In this document: in pieces, positions 1-8,140 of the stretch | How the letters are laid out: the number at the start of each line of letters is the position of its first letter | How positions within the stretch are numbered: position 1 is the first letter of the stretch | Assembly (NCBI RefSeq): GCF_000717475.1 | Contig: NZ_JPIK01000011.1 | Span: 62,001-126,000 of the forward strand | Source of the DNA: Desulfonatronum thiodismutans | Lineage (GTDB): Bacteria; Desulfobacterota; Desulfovibrionia; Desulfovibrionales; Desulfonatronaceae | DNA: 64,000 nucleotides | Direction of reading: 5' to 3' | Notes under the pieces: model-generated | What the model saw: the letters and a program-made list of their open reading frames with translations, nothing else | Told to the model about the DNA's origin: nothing | The model's database searches: none | Program-made: the position numbers and the translations under genes

Positions 1-1
1 C

Positions 2-892
2 TCTGTCCTGCTGACCGGAGAATCCGGCACGGGCAAGGAACTCGCGGCCCGGGCCGTCCACTCACAGAGCGGACGTCGCGACGGTCCGCTGGTTGCGATC
101 AACTGCGCGGCTATCCCTGAAAACCTTCTGGAAAGCGAACTGTTCGGCCACGAAAAAGGAGCCTTCACCGGCGCCGCGGCGGCCAAGCCGGGCAAATTCG
201 AGCTGGCCCACGGCGGAACGCTCTTTCTGGACGAGATCGGCGACATGCCGCCCGCCGTGCAGGCCAAAATCCTGCGCATGCTGGAAACCGGTTCAGTGGA
301 GCGGATCGGCGGGACCAAAACCATCCGCTGCGACGTCCGAATTGTGGCGGCCACCAACCGCGATCTCACCGAGATGATACGCCAGGGAACCTTCCGCGAA
401 GACCTCCTGCACCGGCTGAACGTCTTTCCCCTGCACATGCCGCCGCTGCGCGAGCGCAGGGAGGACATCCCCCTGCTTGCCGACCACTTTCTTACAAAGC
501 CTGATCACGCACCGCGCCTCTCCAGCCAGGCCCTGAGCCTGCTCATGGCCCACGACTGGCCGGGCAATGCGCGGGAACTCCGCAACGTGCTGGAACGGGC
601 CGTTGTCCTGGCGGGCGACGAGGAAATCCGCCCGGAACATCTGCCGGGCCTCGGGCCGTCGTCAATCACCCAGCCAGGTGCCAACCCGGCTGAACCAACT
701 CGCCCGGAAGACGATGCCTCTCTGGATCACCGATTGGCGACCCTGGAACGTTCCATGATCGAATCCGCCCTGGCCCGGACGGGCGGCGTCCAAGCCAAAG
801 CGGCCCGACTGTTGGGTATCAAGGAGCGCAGCCTGTGGCACCGGATCAAAAAGCTGGAGATCGACGCCAAGGCGTTCAAAAACGAAAGATGA
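2..892 (+). CDS. Sigma-54-dependent response regulator / activator, 5' truncated by window start
   Basis: The reading frame is open from the window edge and encodes the AAA+ and DNA-binding part of an NtrC-family activator that remodels sigma-54 RNA polymerase. Visible parts, counted from the edge: Walker A GESGTGKE at residues 6-13, the sigma-54 contact loop GAFTGA at 53-58, Walker [11 protein letters not shown] at 72-81, and a C-terminal Fis-type helix-turn-helix near 262-292 ([19 protein letters not shown]). The N-terminal sensory or receiver domain lies outside the window, so the signal is unknown. It precedes a pilin cluster by 1.5 kb, and a -24/-12 promoter exists at 33238, but no link to either can be shown from sequence alone. 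Confidence 0.95.
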   Translation, partial: SVLLTGESGTGKELAARAVHSQSGRRDGPLVAINCAAIPENLLESELFGHEKGAFTGAAAAKPGKFELAHGGTLFLDEIGDMPPAVQAKILRMLETGSVERIGGTKTIRCDVRIVAATNRDLTEMIRQGTFREDLLHRLNVFPLHMPPLRERREDIPLLADHFLTKPDHAPRLSSQALSLLMAHDWPGNARELRNVLERAVVLAGDEEIRPEHLPGLGPSSITQPGANPAEPTRPEDDASLDHRLATLERSMIESALARTGGVQAKAARLLGIKERSLWHRIKKLEIDAKAFKNER

Positions 893-993
893 CGACGCGG
901 CTACACTTACGCTTGTATCCTACCTCACCACCTCTTTCTCCTCAGGTCTCAGCTTTCATCCCTCACCCCTCTGTTTTTCCCGTCAGCCCTACC

Positions 994-1028
994 TTGACAA
1001 TATGATAGGTTGAGATATTTTATCTCAA
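994..1028 (+). promoter_or_regulatory. Promoter with palindromic operator of the antitoxin gene
   Basis: TTGACA at 994-999 is followed after 16 bp by TATTTT (1016-1021). Overlapping the -10 is a perfect inverted repeat, TTGAGAT (1010-1016), 5-base loop, ATCTCAA (1022-1028). A strong AGGAGGT ribosome-binding site (1034-1040) follows. A palindrome over the -10 of a gene that starts a toxin-antitoxin pair is the usual autorepression arrangement; binding by the downstream HTH protein is inferred. Confidence 0.55.
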
Positions 1029-1044
1029 TCATCAGGAGGTAAGC

Positions 1045-1476
1045 ATGCTCACACAGAATATGTCCCAAGCGCAAATACTCGTCCCGACCGACAACCTGTC
1101 TCTGATAACGGCACTTGTCCTGAAACTTGGCGGACATGTCGTCAACCAGTCCATCTCTGACCATTCCCACGGTCCGATGCCCGAATTGGATCGCGGCGGA
1201 AAGATGCTCAAAGGGCTCCGGCTGCGGGCTGGATTCACGCAGGCGGAAATCGCCGACGCCCTGGGCATTCCTCAGAGCCATATTTCCGAATTCGAGAGGG
1301 ATAAACGCAGCATTCCCTTCAAGCATGCGAGGAAGCTGGCGGAGCTTTTGCAGTCCATTCCGAGCGATTTCATGCAGCCTAACGACGAGACCCGCGCGGC
1401 CATGGCCGAACTGGAAGTGGGCAACGGGCACCGTTGCGACTCTGCTGAAGAGCTCTTCCAGAACTTGAGGATCTAG
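1045..1476 (+). CDS. XRE-type antitoxin with RelB-like C-terminal tail
   Basis: A 143-residue protein. The middle (about 52-110) is a Cro/C1-type helix-turn-helix (FTQAEIADALGIPQSHISEFER). The last 30 residues (from NDETRAAMAE to SAEELFQNLRI) match the pattern of the toxin-neutralising tail of RelB/DinJ antitoxins, which normally follow a ribbon-helix-helix domain instead. The ATG is fixed by AGGAGGT 5 bases upstream. It lies 3 bp before the 5' piece of a YafQ-like toxin gene (1480-1556), so it looks like the surviving antitoxin of a broken pair. The N-terminal 45 residues are not recognised. Confidence 0.85.
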   Translation: MLTQNMSQAQILVPTDNLSLITALVLKLGGHVVNQSISDHSHGPMPELDRGGKMLKGLRLRAGFTQAEIADALGIPQSHISEFERDKRSIPFKHARKLAELLQSIPSDFMQPNDETRAAMAELEVGNGHRCDSAEELFQNLRI

Positions 1477-1479
1477 CCC

Positions 1480-1556
1480 ATGCTGATACCGGTTCTTTCT
1501 TCACGGTTCAAAAAGGACATCCGACGAATGAAACGACGCGGCAAGGACATGGGTGC
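1480..1556 (+). pseudogene. YafQ/RelE-like toxin, 5' fragment cut by an IS remnant
   Basis: Directly after the antitoxin stop, an ATG opens a frame reading MLIPVLSSRFKKDIRRMKRR followed by GKDM. This is the N-terminal signature of YafQ-type mRNA interferases (hydrophobic start, RFKKDxKR, KRGKD). After about 25 codons the sequence becomes the inner part of an IS3-type orfA on the other strand, and the frame stops soon after. The rest of the toxin is not found on the far side of the IS remnant, so the catalytic half was deleted. Length about 26 of an expected 90 codons; the gene cannot be functional. Confidence 0.65.
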
Positions 1557-1685
1557 TTTCCATTGCGTGATTTGGTTCGGATGAACTCCGTGTCTCGCGG
1601 CAAGCTGCGACGTTGTCAGATCGCCAGCCAACGCCTCCAAAGCCACCTTTGCCTTGAACTCAGCTGAATACCTTGTCCTCTTCAC
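1557..1685 (-). pseudogene. IS3-type transposase OrfA, N-terminal fragment
   Basis: The fragment reads MKRTRYSAEFKAKVALEALA and continues through LAARHGVHPNQITQWK, the HTH_Tnp_1 helix-turn-helix that binds IS ends. The normal OrfA continues with a leucine zipper after the QWK motif; here the reading frame runs into toxin-gene sequence read backwards and ends at 1473. About 43 of roughly 100 codons remain. Confidence 0.75.
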
Positions 1686-1746
1686 GATCTCTCCCGTGTC
1701 GTGGACTCCACCTTAACAGGCTGTCCAATTTTTGGGGACCACTTCA
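1557..1746 (-). mobile_element. IS3-family remnant, left end only
   Basis: On the minus strand the element begins with TGAAGTGGTCCCC at 1746, typical for IS3-type terminal repeats, followed by a short leader and the start of orfA (ATG at 1685). It stops inside orfA at about 1557. Neither orfB nor a right end is present. It sits exactly where the toxin gene breaks off, so insertion followed by deletion is the likely history. Confidence 0.65.
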
Positions 1747-2360
1747 GACCTCCGTGGTAAACTCTTACTCTCCTCATCCGAGCATCCCCCGCACCTATCG
1801 AAAAAGATACGTGCAGGGCAGCCAGCTTCATGTTTTAATTCCAGCATCCCAGCATTCCCCTTCTCTTCAAATTTTGTCGCAATCCCACCCAAAAACACCG
1901 CAAATTTTGTAGCAACAACCCCTCCTAGCCCTCCAATATCACACGACCCAGCCCATCTTTACGCGCATCCTCGAAATTTCTTCTTCAATCTCATCAACCG
2001 CTTCTAGGCAAACATCGCCCCCAATATCGCACATCCGAAAATCCGGCACGATTTATGCTTAAAATATTGAATTGCCAAAGGCATCACCACCCGGCACACA
2101 ACCATCGCAAAAGGGAAGATAAAGTTCATTTTTTCCGCCATCCAATCAATTTCACCCACAAAATTTTCAAGTTCCGTAAGGAGGTGCCTGACACAACATC
2201 ACTTGACACGTCGTTCCAATGTTGCATTTTTCCTAACCAACCATCTAACATTTACCTTTAGCCTTTTATTTTTCTTCTGGCTGCTTTACCTTCCAACGTG
2301 TTACGTCATTTTCTGTTCAACATCTTGACATTTAACCTCTTCATTCCGAAGGAAAAATAC
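1747..2360 (+). other. AT-rich intergenic gap, no gene seen
   Basis: About 600 bases of clearly lower GC than the flanking genes, rich in C/T on the plus strand. The open frames here have no family resemblance and poor ribosome sites. No hairpin terminator or convincing promoter was found for the pilin gene that follows, although TTGACA occurs at about 2202 and 2326. Confidence 0.4.
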
Positions 2361-2777
2361 ATGCAAAAGAAAGACATTAAGAAGACCCAAGGTGGTTTTA
2401 CTTTAATCGAAATCATCGCAGTCCTTGTAATCCTTGGCATTCTAGCGGCCGTGGCAGTTCCAAAGTTTATTGATTTGCAAGGACAATCGAAGAAAAATGC
2501 TGCAATGGGTCAAGTTGCTGAAATTAAGTCAACTTTAAATTTGGCATACGCTAAGTATCTTTTAAAAAATGCTGGCGAAAAACCTACTGGAACCCAAGTG
2601 CTGACCGAAGCAGGCCTTGAAGCAGGTGATCACAACATTGGTACAGCTCCAGACATTTGGAACATTACGACAGCTGTAACGGGAGATGTCGTGACCATAA
2701 CAGTCAATAGTCGAGGGAACCCTGCGGATACCGGGTATAATGAAACCGGCACTTGGACGGTACCTCCGCATAGCTGA
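2361..2777 (+). CDS. Type IV pilin-like protein, MSHA-like
   Basis: A 138-residue prepilin. The short leader ends KKTQGG, followed by FTLIEIIAVLVILGILAAVA, the class III signal cut by prepilin peptidase before Phe and methylated there. The continuation PKFIDLQGQ is typical of MSHA-type major pilins. The body (about 105 residues) is short, as in pilin head domains. The ATG at 2361 was chosen over an upstream one because AAGGAAA lies at the right distance and the leader length fits. A terminator follows at 2829. No prepilin peptidase or assembly ATPase is in the window, so assembly genes must lie elsewhere. Confidence 0.9.
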   Translation: MQKKDIKKTQGGFTLIEIIAVLVILGILAAVAVPKFIDLQGQSKKNAAMGQVAEIKSTLNLAYAKYLLKNAGEKPTGTQVLTEAGLEAGDHNIGTAPDIWNITTAVTGDVVTITVNSRGNPADTGYNETGTWTVPPHS

Positions 2778-2828
2778 TTAAAATGACAATTTTAAACTTA
2801 AGTTAAACAACAATCACTACCAACAATC

Positions 2829-2880
2829 AAACTCTCCGCTCCAGTTGCACTTTTCGACCTGGTGCGGGGAGTTTTACTTT
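2829..2880 (+). terminator. Rho-independent terminator after the pilin gene
   Basis: AAACTCTCCGC (2829-2839) pairs with GCGGGGAGTTTT (2864-2875) with one G-U type pair, and a T-rich tail follows. Confidence 0.6.
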
Positions 2881-2993
2881 TACACTTAGAACTTTAAGTT
2901 TTATGGGACAGGTAAAATATAGACTCCGTCACGACCACCTTTTACTTGTGCATTCTCAACCGTGCCCTCCACTTCCAAAATCAAGGAACCACC

Positions 2994-3141
2994 ATGTCCC
3001 GCTCTGCCCGGATGCTTCGTCCTGAAAAACCAAATGTATACCATGTCATCTCCTGAAGCACCCTGCTCGCTTTGCCTTTATCCGATTCACAGCCATGTCC
3101 ATCTCTTGACCAAGCAGAACCCGACGCTTACGATTGCAAAT
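2994..3141 (+). pseudogene. Y1/RAYT (IS200-like) transposase remnant
   Basis: With an AAGGA site in front, the ATG at 2994 reads MSRSARMLRPEKPNVYHVIS then TGA. The N-terminal pattern ending in HVISR is that of REP-associated tyrosine transposases; the TGA replaces the expected Arg codon (CGA to TGA). The same frame continues STLLALPLSD, matching the usual RTxLxGxPLGD stretch. After a deletion and frame change, IHSHVHLLTKQNP (from 3085) resembles the metal-binding HxH motif (NHxHLLL). At least two lesions are present; clearly inactive. Confidence 0.55.
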
Positions 3142-3171
3142 CATGATGTTGGCATTTGAGGAGCTTTGTTT

Positions 3172-3270
3172 GTGACGCAATTCCTCGGAGGCGACGAGAT
3201 GGTACTACCTGAACTCAAGGACGACGGCTTCACGTACCAGGTTTATCTGTCCTGGTCGGAACGGGTATAA
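3172..3270 (+). CDS. Very small open frame, possibly a gene fragment
   Basis: A GTG with GAGGAG 8 bases upstream opens 32 codons ending SWSERV. The content (GGDEMVLPELKDDGFTYQVY) looks protein-like but has no recognised relative. It could be the 3' end of the decayed transposase next to it or of a lost minor pilin gene; expression is uncertain. Confidence 0.25.
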   Translation: MTQFLGGDEMVLPELKDDGFTYQVYLSWSERV

Positions 3271-3302
3271 AAATAATGTGCCATCCCTTTTTCCTTGCCA
3301 GC

Positions 3303-3695
3303 ATGAAAAAATCCCCCGCCTTCTCCCTCATCGAACTGATCATCACCCTGCTTCTCGTAGGCATTTTCGCGGTGATGATTGTGCCATTTTTTCAGAGCGG
3401 CGTGTATGACAGCGTCGAGCTTCTGCAAACCCGCCAGGAGTTGTACGAACTAAACACGGTCATGTCCCGGATTGTCGCCGACTACGAGGTCAACCATCAT
3501 GGCGACCTCAGTTTATTGTCCACAGCCATCGGGGATGTCGGGGCACATGATAACGACGATTACGGCAAATATTACGTTGTTTCCAAAACCTTCCTGGACA
3601 TCGCCGGAGGAAGCAGCAACGGACTGGAAGTTACCTTTGCCACGCCTGATGGGTTGAGCCCGTTGACGTACCTGTTCACGGAAAAGACAAAGTAG
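3303..3695 (+). CDS. Minor pilin / pseudopilin-like protein
   Basis: About 130 residues with a type IV prepilin signal: MKKSPA, then FSLIELIITLLLVGIFAVMI. The residue before the cleavage site is Ala instead of Gly, which prepilin peptidases tolerate. The rest is a small head domain without recognised motifs. The ATG at 3303 was preferred over 3276 because the resulting 6-residue leader fits the family; no strong ribosome site supports either. It is 2 bp from the next prepilin gene, so both are probably one transcript. Confidence 0.85.
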   Translation: MKKSPAFSLIELIITLLLVGIFAVMIVPFFQSGVYDSVELLQTRQELYELNTVMSRIVADYEVNHHGDLSLLSTAIGDVGAHDNDDYGKYYVVSKTFLDIAGGSSNGLEVTFATPDGLSPLTYLFTEKTK

Positions 3696-3697
3696 CT

Positions 3698-4144
3698 ATG
3701 GGCCGTCAAAACCAACTCTCCCCTCGCGGATCAGGCTTCACACTCATCGAAGTGATCGCCGTACTGGTCATTCTCGGCGTCTTGGCCGTGGGCACGTCCA
3801 TGGGGCTATTCAGCGTGATTCGCGGCGCGATTTTTGCCGAGCGAAACGCCGAAGCCCTGATCGATGCTCAGCATCAACTCGGAAGAATGGCCATTGAGCT
3901 GGCTTCAGCCTGCGAGATAGACACCGTTAACTCAGACAATTCCACCCTGATCTTTGAGTCTCAGCAAGGATCGAATCCATCTGTGACGCGCATTTTACCC
4001 GCACCCAGCGGGGCTTCCTTTACCTTTTCCGACAATTCCATCACCATGACGATGGTTGTAGATGTTGCCGAGGGGGAAACCAGGACTTTTACATCCCGTG
4101 TCTCCCCATACAAACTTGTCAGCGGCTATGGCTGCATCGAGTAG
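3698..4144 (+). CDS. Minor prepilin, PulJ/MshO-like
   Basis: A 148-residue protein with leader MGRQNQLSPRGSG and FTLIEVIAVLVILGVLAVGT, a standard prepilin cleavage site (Gly before Phe, Glu at +5). A longer helix (AERNAEALIDAQHQLGRMA) follows, as in the PulJ/GspJ and MshO group that forms the tip complex of pili or type II pseudopili. It starts 2 bp after the previous gene and is followed 26 bp later by the large PilX-like gene, forming a minor-pilin operon. Confidence 0.85.
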   Translation: MGRQNQLSPRGSGFTLIEVIAVLVILGVLAVGTSMGLFSVIRGAIFAERNAEALIDAQHQLGRMAIELASACEIDTVNSDNSTLIFESQQGSNPSVTRILPAPSGASFTFSDNSITMTMVVDVAEGETRTFTSRVSPYKLVSGYGCIE

Positions 4145-4170
4145 GAAGAAATATCACAAGGACCAAGCCC

Positions 4171-5802
4171 ATGCCCACCCGCCACAGCGCCGCAAGACGC
4201 ATTCCATCCAATTCCGCCGGCTTTACCCTGGTCTACGTCATCATCGGCATGGTCGTCCTGACCACGCTTTCGGTGGGAGTGTACACTATTACCAGCCGGA
4301 GCGGAACGGACATGGCCAAGCGCGTCCCCCACGACCAGGTTATCCTGCTGGCGCAATCCGGATTGAACTACGCGGCGGCGGTGGCAAAAGTCGTCAAGGA
4401 TGACGTGAACTTTGAAAAGAATGCTAAGGCCGAAGAATTCAAGAACCGTATTGATAGTATAACAGACCCAATAACACTTGGACCAGGAGAATTCCGCCTG
4501 GATGCCGGTGAAGTCATCGCAGGAGTTAATCTGGAGAAAATCATCGTCACCTCCAGGGCTGAGTTGGGTGATGTCTCGTTCTCTTTAGCTACTGATTTCG
4601 AATACATCATTGACCAAAATGGCGATTATGTAATTTTAATGGCATCAAATTTTTCTACTGGAGGCGTATATATAGAAGATGCAGATATTATTGTTCTTGG
4701 GGATATATTAACTATTGATGGTGGCGAGTCGTCTGAAGGACCATTTATAACTGGTGATGTCTATGCTGAAATGGGCATCACTCTCACAAGCGGAAGAAAT
4801 GTCATTGGCGATCTTCATAGCTCTGGAGATATCACGCTTTCAGGAGGCTCTAAACTCGTTGGCGATATTTTTTCTGAAGGAAATGTTTCTATTTTAAATG
4901 GAGCTAAATTAGAAGGTAGTATTTATGCAAAAGGTGATATAGTAATTAGTGGTGCAGGGTCTAATACAGACGGTGATATCCATGCTTGTAATGGAAGCAT
5001 TAAAATTTTAAATGGTGCCAGCGCAGGGGTTAATGTTTATGCTTTTGGAAGTTTGGAAATTTCTGGATCTTCTTTTGTTGGTGGTAATGCATATTCCGGT
5101 GGAAAAATAGATCTGACAGGATCGGCTCGTATTTTTGGAAATGCCACATCAGGTAAAAATATTCAAAAAGGACCAAGTACCATTATATCTGGAAATGAAA
5201 TTGAAAACGCTGTTCCTCCTGCACTTAAGTTGCCGGTATGTCCAGTTTTTTTTGACTTTTCAAGTGTATCAATGCCTGCAAAGACAGATTTTTCTGCAGG
5301 GGGATCAAATTACGGTACCGGCGGATGGGCTCAAACGGCTAAGGTTTCTCCTGGTTCACATGGGAATGTCAATTTCGGAGGTAGTGGTAAGTTATATCTT
5401 CAAGGTGGCAACTACTACTTTCAAAATATCAATTATGGCTGGAGTGGCAGACTTTACCTCGATTTATCATCTAGCGATGATATCAATATTTTTATAAAAA
5501 ACTCTTTTCAAACAGGAGGAGGGTTTGAAGTATTTGTATCGATCGATGGTACAAGCTATGATCCGATATTAAAGGATGGCAAGCCAAATGCTGATGTTAG
5601 AGAGTTAGCTGCCCGTGTTTACCTTGAAACTCATGGAAATTTCAACATTGGAGATGGACAGTGGTTTGGAACAGTGCATGCGCCAGAGGGTACCATCACT
5701 TTTGGGTCATATAGTGGGTTTGTTGTTGGTGCTTTGTATGGTAAAACTGGAAATATTTCAGGAGCAAAAATTTATTACGTAGCACCTAATTATTTAAAAT
5801 AG
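4171..5802 (+). CDS. PilX-like surface protein with beta-helical (bactofilin-like) repeats
   Basis: A 543-residue protein. Residues 10-45 hold a prepilin-like hydrophobic N-terminus (SAGFTLVYVIIGMVVLTTLS), with Val replacing the +5 Glu; PilX/MshP-type proteins are similar. Residues about 170-340 consist of short repeats such as GDITLSGGSKLVGDIFSEGN, of the kind that build bactofilin-type beta-solenoids. The C-terminal third is Gly/Tyr/Phe-rich and probably a separate beta domain. Base composition changes sharply about 250 bp into the gene, from GC-rich to AT-rich, suggesting a transferred or recombined surface part. It closes the minor-pilin operon and may be a pilus-tip or adhesion component (inference). 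Confidence 0.8.
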   Translation: MPTRHSAARRIPSNSAGFTLVYVIIGMVVLTTLSVGVYTITSRSGTDMAKRVPHDQVILLAQSGLNYAAAVAKVVKDDVNFEKNAKAEEFKNRIDSITDPITLGPGEFRLDAGEVIAGVNLEKIIVTSRAELGDVSFSLATDFEYIIDQNGDYVILMASNFSTGGVYIEDADIIVLGDILTIDGGESSEGPFITGDVYAEMGITLTSGRNVIGDLHSSGDITLSGGSKLVGDIFSEGNVSILNGAKLEGSIYAKGDIVISGAGSNTDGDIHACNGSIKILNGASAGVNVYAFGSLEISGSSFVGGNAYSGGKIDLTGSARIFGNATSGKNIQKGPSTIISGNEIENAVPPALKLPVCPVFFDFSSVSMPAKTDFSAGGSNYGTGGWAQTAKVSPGSHGNVNFGGSGKLYLQGGNYYFQNINYGWSGRLYLDLSSSDDINIFIKNSFQTGGGFEVFVSIDGTSYDPILKDGKPNADVRELAARVYLETHGNFNIGDGQWFGTVHAPEGTITFGSYSGFVVGALYGKTGNISGAKIYYVAPNYLK

Positions 5803-6341
5803 TTCAAAATCTGGTATGGACGCCCTGAGGGTTGAGATGCATTGTATGTTCGTTCTTTTGTTTTTTTCCATGTAAAAACCGCCAACCAATTCAAGCCACG
5901 CGGCTTGCGCCTTTTTGACACTGCAATTTTTTCGGGAGCGGACGGCTCGCACGGTCTCGAGTCCGTTCCCGGCCAAGCACGCATGAACCGAAAGAGCCTT
6001 GCTCCCGGCAATTCACTAAAAGGGTTCATTACGCGTTTATCACAAAATTTAGCGTTCGCTGAGGTAGGTCGCCCTTACAGGAAGGGACTCTACCTGCTTT
6101 CCCCATCGTTGTCCCAGGGCGTTGCCCTTGGGCTAGAACATGTCGCCCCTTTGGGGCTGAAATCAAGCCCTGAAAGGGCGAAACAAGTACAGCCCAGGGC
6201 AACGCCCTGGGATATCAATGAGATATTTTATCCAGCCCCGAAGGGGCGGCCTAAAAGAGTGTGGCTCATCAAAAAATGCGTAATGCTCCCATCCCGATTT
6301 ACAGAAACGCGTAATGCTCCCCACAAAAATCTGACCAAGGA
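5803..6341. other. Intergenic region with palindromic repeats, no gene
   Basis: The stretch separates the convergent pilin cluster and transporter gene. Its second half is a palindrome-rich element (see 6113-6211) plus two copies of GCGTAATGCTCC (6278 and 6310 area). Open frames crossing it are produced by the repeats and have no coding character. Confidence 0.5.
6113..6211. repeat. REP-like nested inverted repeat
   Basis: CCCAGGGCGTTGCCCTTGGG (6113-6132) is the reverse complement, with one base difference, of the arm at 6191-6211. Between them lie small hairpins such as CGCCCCTTTGGGGC and GCCCTGAAAGGGC, and a further CAGCCCCGAAGGGGCG follows at 6233. The arrangement resembles dispersed REP/BIME elements mobilised by RAYT-type transposases, remnants of which occur at 2994 and 52398. 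Confidence 0.65.
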
Positions 6342-7592
6342 TCAACTCAGAATCCCGACTACGGCCCCGGTCATCAAGGTGGCCAGCACTCCGGTGAGGA
6401 TCGAACGCGGGCCCAGAGCCGTGATTTCCCGGCTGCGTTCGGGAGCTATGCTGATCAGCCCGCCGATCAGGATGCCCAGGCTGCCGATGTTCGCGAATCC
6501 GCACATGGCGTAGGTCATGATCAGGGCGCTGCGCGAGGAGAGAGTTCCTTCAGGCAGCGCGGCCATATCCAGATAGGCCAGTAGTTCGTTCAGGATCACC
6601 TTCACGCCCATCAATCCGCCAGCGGCATGGGCCTCGCTCCAGGGGACTCCGGCCAGCCAGACCAGAGGCATCATCACGTATCCCAGAAGCCCTTGAAGGG
6701 TTATTGGCTCTCCGCCCAGATCGGGCAGCAGTCCCAACGCGGAGTTGACCATGCTGACCAGGGCCACCAAAACAATCAGCAAGGCCACGACGTGCAGGTA
6801 GATGTGCAGGCCGAACGCCGTGCCCTTGACCACGGCGTCCATGGAGGAAACAGTCTCCACCGGAGGAACGACTTCGCCCATGGTCGGCGATTCGGTTTCC
6901 GGAATCAGGATTCCGGAAACCAGGATCGCGGCCGGGGCGCTGACCAGGGACGCCGTCATGATGTGCCCCAAAGCGCCCGGCACCGCGCCTCCGATGATTC
7001 CGGCATAGAGCACCAGCACGGTCCCGGCGACGGTAGCCATGCCGCAGGTCATCAGGGCGAAGAGTTCGCTCCGCGTCAGGGAGGCGACATAGGGCCGGAT
7101 GAACAACGGGGATTCCACCATGCCCGCGAAGACGTTGGCCCCTGCGCCAACACCCAGTGCCCCGCCGATGCCCAGGGTCCGCCGCAGTACGGCGGAAAAA
7201 CCCTGGACCAGGACCGGGATGATCCTCCAGTGGTAGAAAAGGGTTGTCAGAGCCCCGGTGACGATGATCACCGGCAGGGCCCGGAAGGCGAAGATGTACG
7301 CCGCCCCGCTGTAAGGTTCCTCAAAAGGCAGAGTGCCGCCGCCGAGGTAGCCGAAGACAAAGGTGGTCCCGGCCCGGGTACCGCTTTCCAGGGCTTCGGC
7401 GGCCTTGTTCAGGAGCAGGAAGAAGTCAGTAAAAATGGGCAATTTGAGCAGAACCAGGGCCAGACCCAGTTGCAGGCCGATCCCGGCAAGGATCAAACGA
7501 GGCCGAACGGCTCTCCGGTTTTCCGACAAGGACCAGGCAATCAGGACGAAAGCCAAAAGGCCGAATGCGCTTTGCACGGAGAGCAGGGACAT
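6342..7592 (-). CDS. Concentrative nucleoside transporter (CNT/NupC family)
   Basis: A 416-residue membrane protein of the usual length for bacterial CNT proteins, which import nucleosides with a proton or sodium gradient. Features seen: an N-terminal hydrophobic pair, a middle Gly-rich gate region (GYLGGGTLPF), the segment VESPLFIRPYVASLTRSELF typical of the family's ligand site, and a C-terminal core TYAMCGFANIGSLGILIGG. The ATG at 7592 has AGGAGCC 6 bases upstream; the TTG at 7613 has none. It is a single gene on the minus strand. Substrate preference cannot be read from sequence. Confidence 0.92.
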   Translation of the reverse strand: MSLLSVQSAFGLLAFVLIAWSLSENRRAVRPRLILAGIGLQLGLALVLLKLPIFTDFFLLLNKAAEALESGTRAGTTFVFGYLGGGTLPFEEPYSGAAYIFAFRALPVIIVTGALTTLFYHWRIIPVLVQGFSAVLRRTLGIGGALGVGAGANVFAGMVESPLFIRPYVASLTRSELFALMTCGMATVAGTVLVLYAGIIGGAVPGALGHIMTASLVSAPAAILVSGILIPETESPTMGEVVPPVETVSSMDAVVKGTAFGLHIYLHVVALLIVLVALVSMVNSALGLLPDLGGEPITLQGLLGYVMMPLVWLAGVPWSEAHAAGGLMGVKVILNELLAYLDMAALPEGTLSSRSALIMTYAMCGFANIGSLGILIGGLISIAPERSREITALGPRSILTGVLATLMTGAVVGILS

Positions 7593-7810
7593 CGGAGGCT
7601 CCTGAATTTTCAAGGTGGAGAAAAGTTGCTCATCAGACTCCTATCACCAAAACGTGAATGGCTTCAATACGCGATTTTGGCGGTCTCAGACGGCCCACAT
7701 CGTGGAGAAGTTTTATCGCGCCACTCGATTTTACGAAAAGCATTGCCATTTACTTCTCATCAGGTTATCTTGTCGGTACTATATTACAAAATAGGCAAGG
7801 AGGGACCGAC

Positions 7811-8116
7811 ATGAGCATCACTGGTATTGAAACGGCATGGCAATCTCCGGGCACGCAAAGCAGGTCGAATTTCGGCGCGGCGGTGGTGGAAAAGACCATG
7901 GACAACCTGAACAACGCCTCCGGCTCTTCTTTTGCTCCGGTGGACAAGCAGACCTTTGGAGCCGCCGTCGTAAACAAGACCTTTGAATACATGAACAACG
8001 GCCCTGGAGGCGCCAAGGGCGGCTTCGGCGACATGAGCCAAACCTATGACTTCGCCAAGAATGTCCTCGGCGCATATGCCACCGGCAAGGGCGCGATTGC
8101 CGACATTATCACCTAA
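7811..8116 (+). CDS. Small protein with duplicated FGAAVVxKT motif
   Basis: A 101-residue protein with a very good ribosome site (AAGGAGGGA, 7798-7806). Not recognised. It contains two copies of one motif about 33 residues apart: NFGAAVVEKTMDNLNN and TFGAAVVNKTFEYMNN. The pattern (hydrophobic stretch, Lys-Thr, then Met/Leu-Asn) is loosely similar to YjfB-type putative motility proteins, but this is weak. No signal peptide or membrane segment; Gly/Ala-rich and polar between motifs. It is followed by a long hairpin at 8141. Confidence 0.75.
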   Translation: MSITGIETAWQSPGTQSRSNFGAAVVEKTMDNLNNASGSSFAPVDKQTFGAAVVNKTFEYMNNGPGGAKGGFGDMSQTYDFAKNVLGAYATGKGAIADIIT

Positions 8117-8140
8117 ATCGCCTCCCAATCCCCTCCTGAT

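Noticed and set aside
1732..2261. Small frames in the AT-rich gap before the pilin gene
   Set aside because: Their translations are Pro/Ser/His-rich without pattern, and starts lack ribosome sites.
5842..6513. 223-codon frame running from the intergenic repeat into the transporter gene
   Set aside because: The frame exists because the palindromic repeats lack stops; it overlaps a well-supported gene on the other strand.
6627..7814. 395-codon open frame opposite the nucleoside transporter
   Set aside because: It is a Gln/Gly/Asp/His-rich shadow of a GC-rich membrane protein gene on the other strand, with no family resemblance or ribosome site. The same reasoning removes the long frames at 8310-9386, 10586-11986, 18339-19577, 39946-41484, 47817-49052 and 49350-50498.
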